Shown: positions 1-10,075 of the stretch, in pieces
Layout: each line of letters opens with the position of its first letter
Numbering within the stretch: position 1 is the stretch's first letter
Assembly (NCBI GenBank): GCA_902527525.1
Contig: CABZOW010000006.1
Span: 1-45,754 of the forward strand
Direction of reading: 5' to 3'
From: an uncultured Alphaproteobacteria bacterium
Lineage (GTDB): Bacteria > Pseudomonadota > Alphaproteobacteria > HIMB59
Length of the DNA: 45,754 nt
Made by a program: the position numbers and the translations under genes
Notes under the pieces: generated by a model
What the model was told of the DNA's origin: nothing
Seen by the model: the letters and a program-made list of their open reading frames with translations, nothing else
The model's database searches: none

Positions 1-697
1 ATATCTCGATTTGATTATTTTCTATGCTATAAACAAATTTATCAAAATTAGTCTTGCTTTTTTCAGAATTATTTAAAATTACTCTTTCACCATTTTTAAA
101 AATGATATTATAATTTTTATTCTCTATCTCTATTTTTGCTTCTCTTGAATTTATAAATTGTCCATTTTCATATACTATTGCTTTAACATCATAAAACTTA
201 TTATCTATAAGTTTATCAAAAAAAATACTTACCTCTTGTTCAATATGAAATTGATTTGATGTTGGTAAACCTAGTTTTAAATTGTTCCTTATTTCTAATT
301 CCTGTACCTTATATTTTTGATAAAGATTAATAGAGAATATTTCTTTATTCATAAAATAGAAAATCGAAACACCAAATAGTATAATTGAAAATAATATAAA
401 ATTATCTCTTATAGAAAAATATTGTTTTAAAATAAATATCTCGTTGCTACTATTAAATTTAAAATTTAAAAAAAAACTAGCAATAATAAGCAAAAAAGGC
501 ATCAAGGGACCTATAAAACTTGGCAATACTAATATTGTAGTTTTAATTATTTCAAATATCTGACTCGTTATTGATTGCTGTAACTCCAGAATTCTTAAAA
601 TTTGAGAAAGCCATATTAGTCCTATAAAAATTATAATGTTTATTAAAATATATTTTAAATAAGTAAAAATTATGTATGATCTTATTCCTCCTAACAT
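1..697 (-). CDS. lptF: LptF/LptG-family (YjgP/YjgQ) LPS export permease, N-terminal part, truncated by window edge
   Basis: Own reverse-strand translation is open from ATG at 697 to the window start: [46 protein letters not shown]...LPSFIGPLMPFLLIIAS...; WLSQ..R.LE and LP..I...PF patterns typical of YjgP/YjgQ; divergent from pepA, a common arrangement. Not in the ORF track because it is partial. Confidence 0.8.
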   Translation of the reverse strand, partial: MLGGIRSYIIFTYLKYILINIIIFIGLIWLSQILRILELQQSITSQIFEIIKTTILVLPSFIGPLMPFLLIIASFFLNFKFNSSNEIFILKQYFSIRDNFILFSIILFGVSIFYFMNKEIFSINLYQKYKVQELEIRNNLKLGLPTSNQFHIEQEVSIFFDKLIDNKFYDVKAIVYENGQFINSREAKIEIENKNYNIIFKNGERVILNNSEKSKTNFDKFVYSIENNQIEI

Positions 698-2075
698 GCA
701 AGCTCAATTTAACTCAATAAATAAACCTAATCAAAGTATAAAATTAAATGTAAATTTAAGTTCAAATATATCTGATAGAAAAGGTTTAAGTGAATACTCA
801 TACAATAAGTTAGTAATTTTTAGATATTCATTGAATATTGAAAATACTTATTACATTTTAAATATTTTTTCAGCTAATTCATCCGATAATCATTTCAATA
901 AAACTATATTAGGTTCTTTCATCTATGATAATTCAATTAAATATTCAATTTCTCAGATTACTATAAACGCTAATAAGAAAAAAGATTTAGATCCATTGGT
1001 ATTTGGGTTTTTGCAGAAAGATTTTATTTACTCTATTTACAAAAGAAATTCAAAAATAAAAAAATATAAAACTAGCTTTAAACTTCCTACTTATTATTTA
1101 AGTTTATTAAACTCTATTAATTTCTTAAAAGAGTTAGTCTCAGAGCCCAGTAATATAATTTATCCAAAATCATTTACTAAAAGAACAAATAATCAAATAA
1201 ATAAGAAGAATGTTACTGTATCTACGCTCAATAAAAATAAAATTTCTAAAATTGGTTTAAATTTATTATTAGCCGTTAGTCAAGGTAGTAAAAGAGAACC
1301 AATGGTAATGGAATTTGTGAAGAAAAATACAAAAAAAAATATTGATATTTTATTTGTTGGTAAGGGTGTTTGTTTTGATAGTGGAGGAATATCTATTAAA
1401 CCAAGCGGTGGTATGGAGGATATGAAATGGGATATGGCTGGCGCAGCTGTTGTTACTTCAATTATTAAACATTTAAGTAATATTAATACAAATTTTTCAT
1501 ATGCAGGTATCGTTGGACTTGTTGAAAATATGCCAAGTGGAAATGCCTATAAACCTGGAGATATTCTTAAATCTTACAAAGGAATAAATGTTGAAGTTTT
1601 GAATACAGATGCTGAGGGTAGACTTGTGTTGGCTGACATAATTACTTACGGTTGTGAAAAATATAAGCCTAAAATTGTAATTGATTTTGCAACTTTAACT
1701 GGAGCAATCATGGTAGCTTTGGGACAACATTATGCTGGATTATTTTGTAATGATGATACTCTTGCCGATACACTTTATAAATCTGGACAAGATACTAACG
1801 AAAAGGTTTGGAGAATGCCTTTGCATGATGATTTCGATAAAGAACTCAATTCACCATTTGTGGATTTAAAAAATATCGGAGCTGGTAGATATGGGGGATC
1901 AGTAACAGCAGCTCAATTTTTACAAAGGTTTGTTCCTAAAGATACAAAATGGGCACATTTAGACATTGCAGGAACCACATGGAAAAATAGTGGAGATATT
2001 ATGAACAATAAAGGCTCCACTGGTTTCGGCTTGACATTAATCGCTGATTTTATAAATAAATATTTCAAAAACTAG
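672..2075 (+). CDS. pepA: Leucyl (cytosol) aminopeptidase, M17 family; start may be the internal ATG at 696
   Basis: [12 protein letters not shown] signature, [15 protein letters not shown], metal-site motifs. Confidence 0.93.
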   Translation: MYDLIPPNMQAQFNSINKPNQSIKLNVNLSSNISDRKGLSEYSYNKLVIFRYSLNIENTYYILNIFSANSSDNHFNKTILGSFIYDNSIKYSISQITINANKKKDLDPLVFGFLQKDFIYSIYKRNSKIKKYKTSFKLPTYYLSLLNSINFLKELVSEPSNIIYPKSFTKRTNNQINKKNVTVSTLNKNKISKIGLNLLLAVSQGSKREPMVMEFVKKNTKKNIDILFVGKGVCFDSGGISIKPSGGMEDMKWDMAGAAVVTSIIKHLSNINTNFSYAGIVGLVENMPSGNAYKPGDILKSYKGINVEVLNTDAEGRLVLADIITYGCEKYKPKIVIDFATLTGAIMVALGQHYAGLFCNDDTLADTLYKSGQDTNEKVWRMPLHDDFDKELNSPFVDLKNIGAGRYGGSVTAAQFLQRFVPKDTKWAHLDIAGTTWKNSGDIMNNKGSTGFGLTLIADFINKYFKN

Positions 2076-2083
2076 GAGCTAAT

Positions 2084-2497
2084 ATGCAAAAAACATTTTC
2101 AATAATAAAACCTGATGCAGTAAAGAGAAATCTTATTGGACATATAAACCAAATTATTGAAAGTTCAGATTTAAAAATATTGGCTTCAAAAAAAATGTAT
2201 CTAACTAAAAAACAAGCAGAGATATTTTATGAAGTACATAATGAAAGACCTTTTTTTAATAGTTTAGTTGAATATATGACATCTGGTCCTGTTCAAGTAC
2301 AAGTTCTAGAGGGAGATGATGCTGTAGCTAAATATCGTAAAATAATGGGTGCTACTAACCCTGAAGAAGCCGATAATGGCACTATTAGGAAATTATATGC
2401 TGAGTCTATTGAAGCGAATTCTGTGCATGGAAGTGACTCTGAGGAAAATGCAAAAATTGAAATAAGTTTCTTTTTTTCTGGGTCTGAATTAGCCTAG
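2084..2497 (+). CDS. ndk: Nucleoside diphosphate kinase
   Basis: N-terminal [13 protein letters not shown] and active-site-like NSVHGSDS. Confidence 0.95.
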   Translation: MQKTFSIIKPDAVKRNLIGHINQIIESSDLKILASKKMYLTKKQAEIFYEVHNERPFFNSLVEYMTSGPVQVQVLEGDDAVAKYRKIMGATNPEEADNGTIRKLYAESIEANSVHGSDSEENAKIEISFFFSGSELA

Positions 2498-3034
2498 CAA
2501 ATAATCTGTTAACTGCTTATATACATATTCATGCTCTAAGCTTTTGTGTCTATGCAAGAGTTCCTCTTCATCTTTAGTATTAATCTTTCTAAATTTATTG
2601 GAGATGGTCATACCTTCATCTAATTGATTAGAAACTTTATGAATGGTAAAACCATAGTTTCTTTCATTATTTATCAACATTCTTTTCTGTGTCATTAGAC
2701 CCTTATAAGTGGGTAGAATAGAAGGGTGTAAATTGATAACATCAAAATAATCAATAATACTTTTCTCTATAATTTTCATGTATCCTACTGAAAAAATAAT
2801 ATCTGTATCAAAAAAATTTTTTTTTTGTAATTTTCTTTGATATTCTATCATCAAAATACTCTTATAAAATTTATTTACGTAAGATTTAATTTTTGATGGT
2901 ATTTGATTATTACTGGCTATAGTAACTACTTCAAAATCTTTATTTATTAAATTTTTTTCTAATATTTTTAGTAGGTTAGAACCACCTCCAGATATTAAAA
3001 AAGAAATTTTTTTATAACTATGTAATTTCACCAA
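2489..3034 (-). CDS. purN: Phosphoribosylglycinamide formyltransferase
   Basis: [29 protein letters not shown] motifs; overlaps the purM 3' end. Confidence 0.9.
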   Translation of the reverse strand: MVKLHSYKKISFLISGGGSNLLKILEKNLINKDFEVVTIASNNQIPSKIKSYVNKFYKSILMIEYQRKLQKKNFFDTDIIFSVGYMKIIEKSIIDYFDVINLHPSILPTYKGLMTQKRMLINNERNYGFTIHKVSNQLDEGMTISNKFRKINTKDEEELLHRHKSLEHEYVYKQLTDYLLG

Positions 3035-3968
3035 TTAGATTGAATAAATTCCTTTTAATAAATCTATTATAATATTTTCTATCTATTATGATTATCATAC
3101 CTATTCCACAATTAAATATTTCCATTAGTTCGATATCAGTAATATTAATATTATCTTTTATAAAATCATATTCTCTGGGTAGAGATTTAATATTCAAATC
3201 AAATTTCGTTCCTATAGGAATACTCCTTTTAAAATTTGAATAAATACCACCGCCAGTTATGTGAGAAAGAGTTTTAATATACTTTAAATCATTATTACTA
3301 ATTAATTGATGATATAGGCGAGTTGGTTTCATTAATATATATGATAGTTTTTTTTTATTAAATATTGCTCTTTTTATATTAATTTTATTTTTTTTAATAA
3401 TATCTCTAATAAGAGAATATCCATTTGAGTGAAAACCATTTGATTTAATTCCAAATATAAGATCTCCTTTTGAAATTTTTAAAATTTTATGTTTTCCCTT
3501 AATGCCTATTAAAAATCCTGCAATATCAAAATGATTCCCTCTATATAATGAGGGCATTTCTGCAGTTTCACCACCAATAAGTGAACAATCAATTTTCTTA
3601 CATGCACTAGTAATACTTTTTAAGATCCGAGTGTATTGTTTTGAATTAACTGAATTACAAGCAAAATAGTCTAAGAAAAAGAGTGGTTTCGCTTTGTTGC
3701 ACAATAAGTCATTTGAACACATTCCAACTAAGTCTTGTCCTATTCCTTTATATTCATTTAGCTCTGCTGCTAATATTGCTTTAGTACCAACACCATCTGT
3801 TGTTGCGCATAATGTAATGTCTTTACTGACCTTATATTCTGCACTAAAACCTAGCTTGTTTCCTAAAACTTTATCATTGTGAGAACTTTTTATAAACTTC
3901 AAAGCCTGACCAATAAGTTTGTCAGTTTTTATTACATCAACACCCGATTTTTTGTATAGTTTGCTCAA
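3018..3968 (-). CDS. purM: Phosphoribosylformylglycinamidine cyclo-ligase (AIR synthetase), TTG start
   Basis: YKKSGVDV, ATTDGVGTK, GGETAEMP, SHITGGGI motifs. Confidence 0.93.
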   Translation of the reverse strand: MSKLYKKSGVDVIKTDKLIGQALKFIKSSHNDKVLGNKLGFSAEYKVSKDITLCATTDGVGTKAILAAELNEYKGIGQDLVGMCSNDLLCNKAKPLFFLDYFACNSVNSKQYTRILKSITSACKKIDCSLIGGETAEMPSLYRGNHFDIAGFLIGIKGKHKILKISKGDLIFGIKSNGFHSNGYSLIRDIIKKNKINIKRAIFNKKKLSYILMKPTRLYHQLISNNDLKYIKTLSHITGGGIYSNFKRSIPIGTKFDLNIKSLPREYDFIKDNINITDIELMEIFNCGIGMIIIIDRKYYNRFIKRNLFNLIGEIT

Positions 3969-4603
3969 TGAAATATTTATGTCTAATTAGTTTTTTCTTT
4001 ATATTTTATTTGAAAAATTTACCAGCTTATCAAGAAATTACTATTCAAAAAGATAGAGAACTTCAAAATTATCAGGATCTACTTGAGAGAATAAATAATT
4101 CAATTTCGGAGAGGGATGTTATCTCCTCAATAGAAAAAAATATTTATAATATTATCTTCAGCAGTAATCAAATATCTCTAAATATCGATGTAGATAATTT
4201 ATCTAGAGATTTATATTCTAAAAAAATTGAACATAGTTTATTTCTACTAAATTGCACTATTAAAAACAGTTTTTTTAAATTTAATAATAAATTTGAAAAC
4301 TGCCCAAATTTTATAATTAAAGATTATGACAATAATTCATATGTTTATTTAAATTATAAAAATAATTATTTTCGACTAGTAAAATTTTCTAAAAATATAA
4401 GCTTAAAATTATTATGGATTGAACTTTTGCAGAAAAATGAAACCTCCTATCAATTATCTATCGATATATCAAATTATGATAAATTAAAATACTTTACTGG
4501 ATTAGAACCAAAGATATTATCTTATAGACAAAATAAAATAATATTAGATTATGAAAACTTTTATGATTTCAAACAAATTAATTTCTTAATTAACTTCTTT
4601 TAG
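3968..4603 (+). CDS. Secreted/membrane-anchored hypothetical protein, possibly a shortened DUF2066-type protein
   Basis: N-terminal hydrophobic signal-like segment; position between purM (divergent) and hdaA matches the slot of DUF2066 proteins in other alphaproteobacteria (synteny inference). Confidence 0.5.
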   Translation: MKYLCLISFFFIFYLKNLPAYQEITIQKDRELQNYQDLLERINNSISERDVISSIEKNIYNIIFSSNQISLNIDVDNLSRDLYSKKIEHSLFLLNCTIKNSFFKFNNKFENCPNFIIKDYDNNSYVYLNYKNNYFRLVKFSKNISLKLLWIELLQKNETSYQLSIDISNYDKLKYFTGLEPKILSYRQNKIILDYENFYDFKQINFLINFF

Positions 4604-5223
4604 TGCAAACATTTTTAAATTTAGATAAACCTGATAATGAAATTATATACTCATTAGAGAACAAAATGGTGATTCAATCACTTGAAAAAAGAATTAAATA
4701 CTTAATAATTTATGGATCAAATAAATCTGGAAAAACTACTATAGCAAAAAAGTTCTCCGCTAATTATAATATTGATTTAATTTATAATATCCCCAATGAC
4801 CTAATTTTAAATAAAGAAACTTATTTAGATTTAAATATTCTACCTACCCAAGATGAAAATTTTTTTCATTTCTTGCAGCATTTTATTTCAAATAATATTC
4901 CACTAACTATATTCACCTCTGAAAATTCTATTGAAAAATTAAATGATGAATTTTCCTTGCCAGATGTAGTATCAAGGTTGAAGCAATTCACTTTATGCAA
5001 TATTCATAACCCCAGCAAAGATCTTCTAATAAAATTAATTAATAAATATTTATCTTTAAAATCTATTAGTGTATCTGAAAAGATTATTATTGAAGTAATG
5101 AACCACATTGAAAGAACATACTTGTCAGCTTTTGAAGCTGCAAATACCATTAATAATTTGCTTTATGAGAATAACCATAATATTAATTTGTCACTAATTA
5201 GGAAGCACTATGAACGTTTATAG
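4603..5223 (+). CDS. hdaA: DnaA-related ATPase, Hda/HdaA-like regulatory inactivator of DnaA, GTG start
   Basis: Walker A-like YGSNKSGKTTIAKKF; ~206 aa single AAA domain; LPDVVSRLKQF sensor-region pattern; location next to the purMN block. Confidence 0.75.
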   Translation: MQTFLNLDKPDNEIIYSLENKMVIQSLEKRIKYLIIYGSNKSGKTTIAKKFSANYNIDLIYNIPNDLILNKETYLDLNILPTQDENFFHFLQHFISNNIPLTIFTSENSIEKLNDEFSLPDVVSRLKQFTLCNIHNPSKDLLIKLINKYLSLKSISVSEKIIIEVMNHIERTYLSAFEAANTINNLLYENNHNINLSLIRKHYERL

Positions 5224-6985
5224 AGATCATTATTTAAAAGATATTAATAAAGAATTAGTAGATGAAAAAATCACTGTATCTGGTTGGGTTAATAGATCAA
5301 GGGATCATGGCAACTTATTATTTATAGATTTAAGGGACTCGACATCACTCCTACAATGTGTTGTAGATAATTCATCAGAAAATTTTAATGAGTTATCAAA
5401 AATTAAAAATGAAGATGTTATAAAAATACATGGGCAAATAACAAAAAGAAGTGAAGAAACTATAAACTCAAATTTAGAGTCAGGAGAGGTTGAGCTAAAA
5501 ATAGAAAATTTTGAAATACTAAGCAAGTGTTCTAAAACACTCCCACTTGAGGTGAATTCAGATAATGATTATGGAGAGGAAGTAAGATTAAAATATCGTT
5601 ATTTAGATCTCAGAAGATCTAAGATGCAGCAGAATATTAAACTTAGAAATAATATTATAAATTTTGTAAGAGGGTTTATGAGTAACGAGGGATTTATGGA
5701 ATTAGCTACACCAATTCTAACAGCCCCCTCTCCAGAGGGTGCAAGAGATTACCTTGTACCATCAAGAATACATAAAGGATCTTTTTACGCATTACCCCAA
5801 GCTCCCCAACAATTTAAGCAGCTTTACATGGCTTCAGGTGTAGATAAATATTTTCAAATAGCTCCTTGCTTCAGGGACGAGGATAGTAGGGCTGATAGGT
5901 CACCAGGCGAATTTTATCAAATTGATATGGAAATGAGCTTTGCTACACAAGAAGATATTTTAGATGTTATTAGTCGCTTATTGTTTGAGACTTTTAATAA
6001 ATTTAAATCTAAAGATAAATGTATAAATAAACTACCATTTCCAACCTTTACTTACAGAGACAGCATTGTGAATTTTGGATGTGACAAACCAGATTTAAGA
6101 AACCCATTAAGACTTACAAATGTGACAAGGTATTTCGAGGGATCTGGTCTTCAAATTTTTGAAAATTTAATTAAAAAAGGAGCCATAGTTAATTGTATTC
6201 AAGCTATTAAGTCCGAGGGTAAGCCAAGAAGTTTTTATGATAATTTAAATGAATGGGCGCAAGAACAAGGAAAAAAAGGTTTGGGATATATAAACTTTGA
6301 AAATTTATCACCTAAAGGTCCTTTAGCTAAGAATTTTAATCAAGAAAAATTAAATCAAATGATTAAAGACAATAATTTTAACCAAAAGGATGGCTTATTC
6401 TTTGTATGTGATTTACCTGAAGAATCATACGATTTCTCATCGAAGGTTATTGCAAAAGTAGGAGAAGATTTAAACTTATTAGATAAAAATAAATATGAGT
6501 TTTGCTGGATTGTCGATTACCCTATGTACGAAAAGGATGCTTTAACAGGCAAGATTGATTTTAGTCATAATCCATTTTCAATGCCTCAAGGAGGAATGGA
6601 TAAGTTAATAAAAGAAGATCCCTTAAATGTTTTAGCTTATCAATATGACATTGTTTGCAATGGTATAGAACTATCCTCAGGAGCCATAAGAAACCATAGA
6701 CCTGACATTATGAAAAAAGCTTTTGAAATCGCCGGATATGGTGAGAGTGAGATAAAAACAAAATTTAGTGCTTTATTTGAGGCTTTCCATTATGGAGTCC
6801 CACCACATGGAGGCTGCGCACCTGGATTAGATAGAATAATAATGTTGCTTAGTGATAATGAAAATATAAGAGAGGTTATAGCTTTTCCATTTAATCAAAA
6901 AGCCCAGGATTTAATGATGAATGCACCAGTTAGAATTGAAAGTAAACAATTAAAAGAATTAAATTTAAAAAAATTTAGCGACTAG
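5210..6985 (+). CDS. aspS: Aspartyl-tRNA synthetase
   Basis: Class II motifs: RYLDLRR, FRDEDSRADRSPGEFYQIDMEMSF, GCAPGLDRIIMLL; OB-fold N-terminus. Confidence 0.97.
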   Translation: MNVYRDHYLKDINKELVDEKITVSGWVNRSRDHGNLLFIDLRDSTSLLQCVVDNSSENFNELSKIKNEDVIKIHGQITKRSEETINSNLESGEVELKIENFEILSKCSKTLPLEVNSDNDYGEEVRLKYRYLDLRRSKMQQNIKLRNNIINFVRGFMSNEGFMELATPILTAPSPEGARDYLVPSRIHKGSFYALPQAPQQFKQLYMASGVDKYFQIAPCFRDEDSRADRSPGEFYQIDMEMSFATQEDILDVISRLLFETFNKFKSKDKCINKLPFPTFTYRDSIVNFGCDKPDLRNPLRLTNVTRYFEGSGLQIFENLIKKGAIVNCIQAIKSEGKPRSFYDNLNEWAQEQGKKGLGYINFENLSPKGPLAKNFNQEKLNQMIKDNNFNQKDGLFFVCDLPEESYDFSSKVIAKVGEDLNLLDKNKYEFCWIVDYPMYEKDALTGKIDFSHNPFSMPQGGMDKLIKEDPLNVLAYQYDIVCNGIELSSGAIRNHRPDIMKKAFEIAGYGESEIKTKFSALFEAFHYGVPPHGGCAPGLDRIIMLLSDNENIREVIAFPFNQKAQDLMMNAPVRIESKQLKELNLKKFSD

Positions 6986-9488
6986 CTTTAAGTATCTTTT
7001 CAACATCTTCGATTGTTAAATTTTCACCATCGTACTCAGGTGGAATTTTGTAGTTCATTATTCCTATCTTAAAATAATATTTTCCAGATTTACCCCTATA
7101 AAGGTTAGCTCTTTGCTTTCTTCTTTTTAGAATACCTATTTCTCTAACTTTATTTGTTGGTTTATTTTTTTTAATATTAATTAATTCGACAGCTTGATCT
7201 AAACCAATTTCTAAAACGTCATATTTTCTTCCTAAAGATGCATAAATATCTTGGTATTTAACATACGGACCATATGCACCTATGTTTGCTATTACTGGAT
7301 CTTCGCTATCTGGAAAATTTCCAAGGGTGATAGGTAGTTTAATTAACTGACTGGCAATATTCATACCTATTGTATTTTGATCATAACTCTTTGGAAGAGT
7401 TACCCTTTTAGGCTTATCTTCATCTATTTCTTTTCCCAACTGGAGATAATAACCATAAGGACCTAAATGAACTGTTATCTCTTTTCTGGAGTCAGCATCT
7501 ATTCCTAAAGCTCTTGGAAAAGTTATAATTTCATCACCTTCGCGATTTTTAGGGTTAACTTCTTTTACAAAGGCACCTATTGAAATTGTAAATTTACATT
7601 CTGGATAGTTAGAACATCCAATAAATCCGCCCATTTTTCCTACTTTAACACCTAGGCTACCATCACAATTTTCAGTATTAGCCCAAGATGAACATTTGAT
7701 ATCAATGTCTCCACCAATTTTTCTAAAAATTACAGGAGATAGTTCATCATTTATTACTTCTATGACTTCTCTATTAGGCTTGCCCATTACTTGATTGATG
7801 AAAAATTCAAAATCTTTCCAAAAATTTAAAACTATATTTTTCCATTCAGCTTTATCTGCGGCAACATCATCAAGTTGATTTTCTAAATCAGCGGTAAACT
7901 TATATTCAAGAAATTTTTTGAAGTAGTTACATAAAAATACATTAACTACCCTACCACGATCATTAAGGATAAATGACTTCCCACTTTTTAAAACATAACC
8001 TCTATTAACAATGGTTTGGATTATAGATGCATATGTTGAAGGTCTTCCAATTTCTAGCTCTTCTAATTTTTTAACAAGACTAGCATCAGTGTATCTTGAT
8101 GGAGGAGAAGTAAATGACTCAAGTGCTTCAACATCATTTACAATATATTTATCATTTTCTTTTATATTATCTAATAATGAGATAATCTGCTCTTCATCTT
8201 CTTCTTGAAGATTATAAACTTTTTTATATCCATCAAAAATTAACTTACCAAGTGTAGCTTTTAAGGTTATATTTTTCTCTTCACAATCTATTTGAAGTGT
8301 ATTTTGGTTAGTTTCAGCACTTGTCATCTGAGAAGCTATTGTTCTTTTCCAAATTAAATCATAGAGTTTAAATTGTTCTTCATTTAAAAAGTCTTTGATA
8401 TTTTCCGGTTTTATAGAAATATCAGTTGGTCTTATTGCTTCGTGTGCTTCTTGAGCATTTTTTTTCCTAGACTTATACTCAACGGGCTTATTAGGTAAAT
8501 ACTTATCTCCGTAATCCTTTAAGATATTCTCTCTTAATGTATTAATCGAGTCTTTTGAAAGTGTTATACTGTCAGTTCTCATGTATGTAATAAGGGCTAT
8601 AGTTTCGTTGTTTATATCTATACCCATGTATAAACCTTGAGCGATAGTCATAGTTTGACTAGCACTAAAGTTTAATTGACTATTAGCAGTTTGTTGTAAA
8701 GTTGAAGTATTAAAGGGTGCCTTAGGTTTACGAGATATTGTTCTTTCATCAATTTTTCTAATGAAAAAACTATTTGATTTTAAATAATTTTTAGCATTAT
8801 CGGCTAAAGTTTCATTTTTAAAGAAAAGTTTATCAACTTTTTCACCTTCTAAACTAGAGATTGAAGTATCAAGTTTTGCGCCATTAATTTCCCCGTGAAC
8901 ATTTATTTTATAGAATTTCTCTGGTTCAAACTGTTCTATTTCAATTTCTTTTTCATAAATAAGTCTGACTGCTACTGATTGGACTCTTCCTGCCGATCGA
9001 CTCCCTGGCATTTTCCTCCAGAGCACAGGAGATAAACTGTATCCAGCTAAATAATCTAAACTTCTTCGAGCTAAATAAGCCGATACAAGATTATCATCTA
9101 CTTTTCTGGCTTCATCAAAGCTTTTTATTACTGCGTTTTTAGTAATTTCATTAAATGTAATTCTTTCAAATTTATTTTTATCTACTTTTTTTTCTAATGA
9201 CTTTACTAAGTGCCATGTTATTGCCTCACCTTCTCTGTCAGGGTCAGTGGCTAAATAAATTTTTTCATATCCCTCAGCTTTTTTTTCAATACCGTCGAGC
9301 ATTTTAAGTCCTGCTGCTGTCGTTTCCCAATTAAGTTCGACATCACTATAGTCTTCAGAAACTTTGACCCCATCTTTTTTAGCTAAATCTCTGAAATGAC
9401 CTACAGTTGCTATAACTTCAAAATCATTACCGAGATACTTATTAATTGTTTTGGCTTTAGCTGGAGATTCTACTACTAGTAAGTTCAT
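6975..9488 (-). CDS. topA: DNA topoisomerase I
   Basis: MNLLVVESPAKAKTINKYLG; active-site ITYMRTDS; C-terminal Cys-rich zinc finger CSSWANTENCDG...CSNYPECKF. Confidence 0.97.
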   Translation of the reverse strand: MNLLVVESPAKAKTINKYLGNDFEVIATVGHFRDLAKKDGVKVSEDYSDVELNWETTAAGLKMLDGIEKKAEGYEKIYLATDPDREGEAITWHLVKSLEKKVDKNKFERITFNEITKNAVIKSFDEARKVDDNLVSAYLARRSLDYLAGYSLSPVLWRKMPGSRSAGRVQSVAVRLIYEKEIEIEQFEPEKFYKINVHGEINGAKLDTSISSLEGEKVDKLFFKNETLADNAKNYLKSNSFFIRKIDERTISRKPKAPFNTSTLQQTANSQLNFSASQTMTIAQGLYMGIDINNETIALITYMRTDSITLSKDSINTLRENILKDYGDKYLPNKPVEYKSRKKNAQEAHEAIRPTDISIKPENIKDFLNEEQFKLYDLIWKRTIASQMTSAETNQNTLQIDCEEKNITLKATLGKLIFDGYKKVYNLQEEDEEQIISLLDNIKENDKYIVNDVEALESFTSPPSRYTDASLVKKLEELEIGRPSTYASIIQTIVNRGYVLKSGKSFILNDRGRVVNVFLCNYFKKFLEYKFTADLENQLDDVAADKAEWKNIVLNFWKDFEFFINQVMGKPNREVIEVINDELSPVIFRKIGGDIDIKCSSWANTENCDGSLGVKVGKMGGFIGCSNYPECKFTISIGAFVKEVNPKNREGDEIITFPRALGIDADSRKEITVHLGPYGYYLQLGKEIDEDKPKRVTLPKSYDQNTIGMNIASQLIKLPITLGNFPDSEDPVIANIGAYGPYVKYQDIYASLGRKYDVLEIGLDQAVELINIKKNKPTNKVREIGILKRRKQRANLYRGKSGKYYFKIGIMNYKIPPEYDGENLTIEDVEKILKASR

Positions 9489-9490
9489 AT

Positions 9491-10075
9491 CTATAAGTTT
9501 ATTTTATTTTCTTCACCTTTGATTAATCTTTTAATATTTGAACTATGTTTAAAAAATATTAAAAGAAAAATTACAAACGTTAATACTTTTTCTAAGTTGC
9601 CATAAATAAAAATTAATTGATAAATTGTCAAAAGAAATATTGATAAAAGAGCGCCAAGAGATGAGAGCTTACTTAGTTTTACTGTAAAAAACCATATTAT
9701 CATTGCTAATATAGCCGGAATAGGTAATAAAAATAAGCTACCTCCAAAATAACAAGCAACACCTTTTCCTCCCTTAAAATTAAGCCAAATTGGAAAGATA
9801 TGGCCAATTATAGAAAAAAGAAAAATCAAATATTTATATTCAAAGTAATATTCAGGGCTAATGTATAAAGTAGCTGACAAAACAGTTATAGGTTTAATAC
9901 AATCCAACAAAAGAACAGTAACTCCAGCCTTTTTTGATACACTCCTGTATACATTAGTAGCACCTATATTACCTGATCCTGTTTTGGTGATATCTTTGTT
10001 CTTTAAAAATTTAGTTAACAATTTACCAAAGGGAATAGAGCCTACCAAATAAGCAAAAGACAATGATAAAAACAT
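9491..10075 (-). CDS. plsY: Acyl-phosphate glycerol-3-phosphate acyltransferase
   Basis: AYLVGSIPFGKLL, GSGNIGATNVYR, FKGGKGVA motifs; multiple TM segments. Confidence 0.95.
   Translation of the reverse strand: MFLSLSFAYLVGSIPFGKLLTKFLKNKDITKTGSGNIGATNVYRSVSKKAGVTVLLLDCIKPITVLSATLYISPEYYFEYKYLIFLFSIIGHIFPIWLNFKGGKGVACYFGGSLFLLPIPAILAMIIWFFTVKLSKLSSLGALLSIFLLTIYQLIFIYGNLEKVLTFVIFLLIFFKHSSNIKRLIKGEENKINL

Noticed and set aside
3694-3882. 62-aa + strand ORF inside purM
   Set aside because: Complement of conserved PurM coding sequence with no start signal; spurious.
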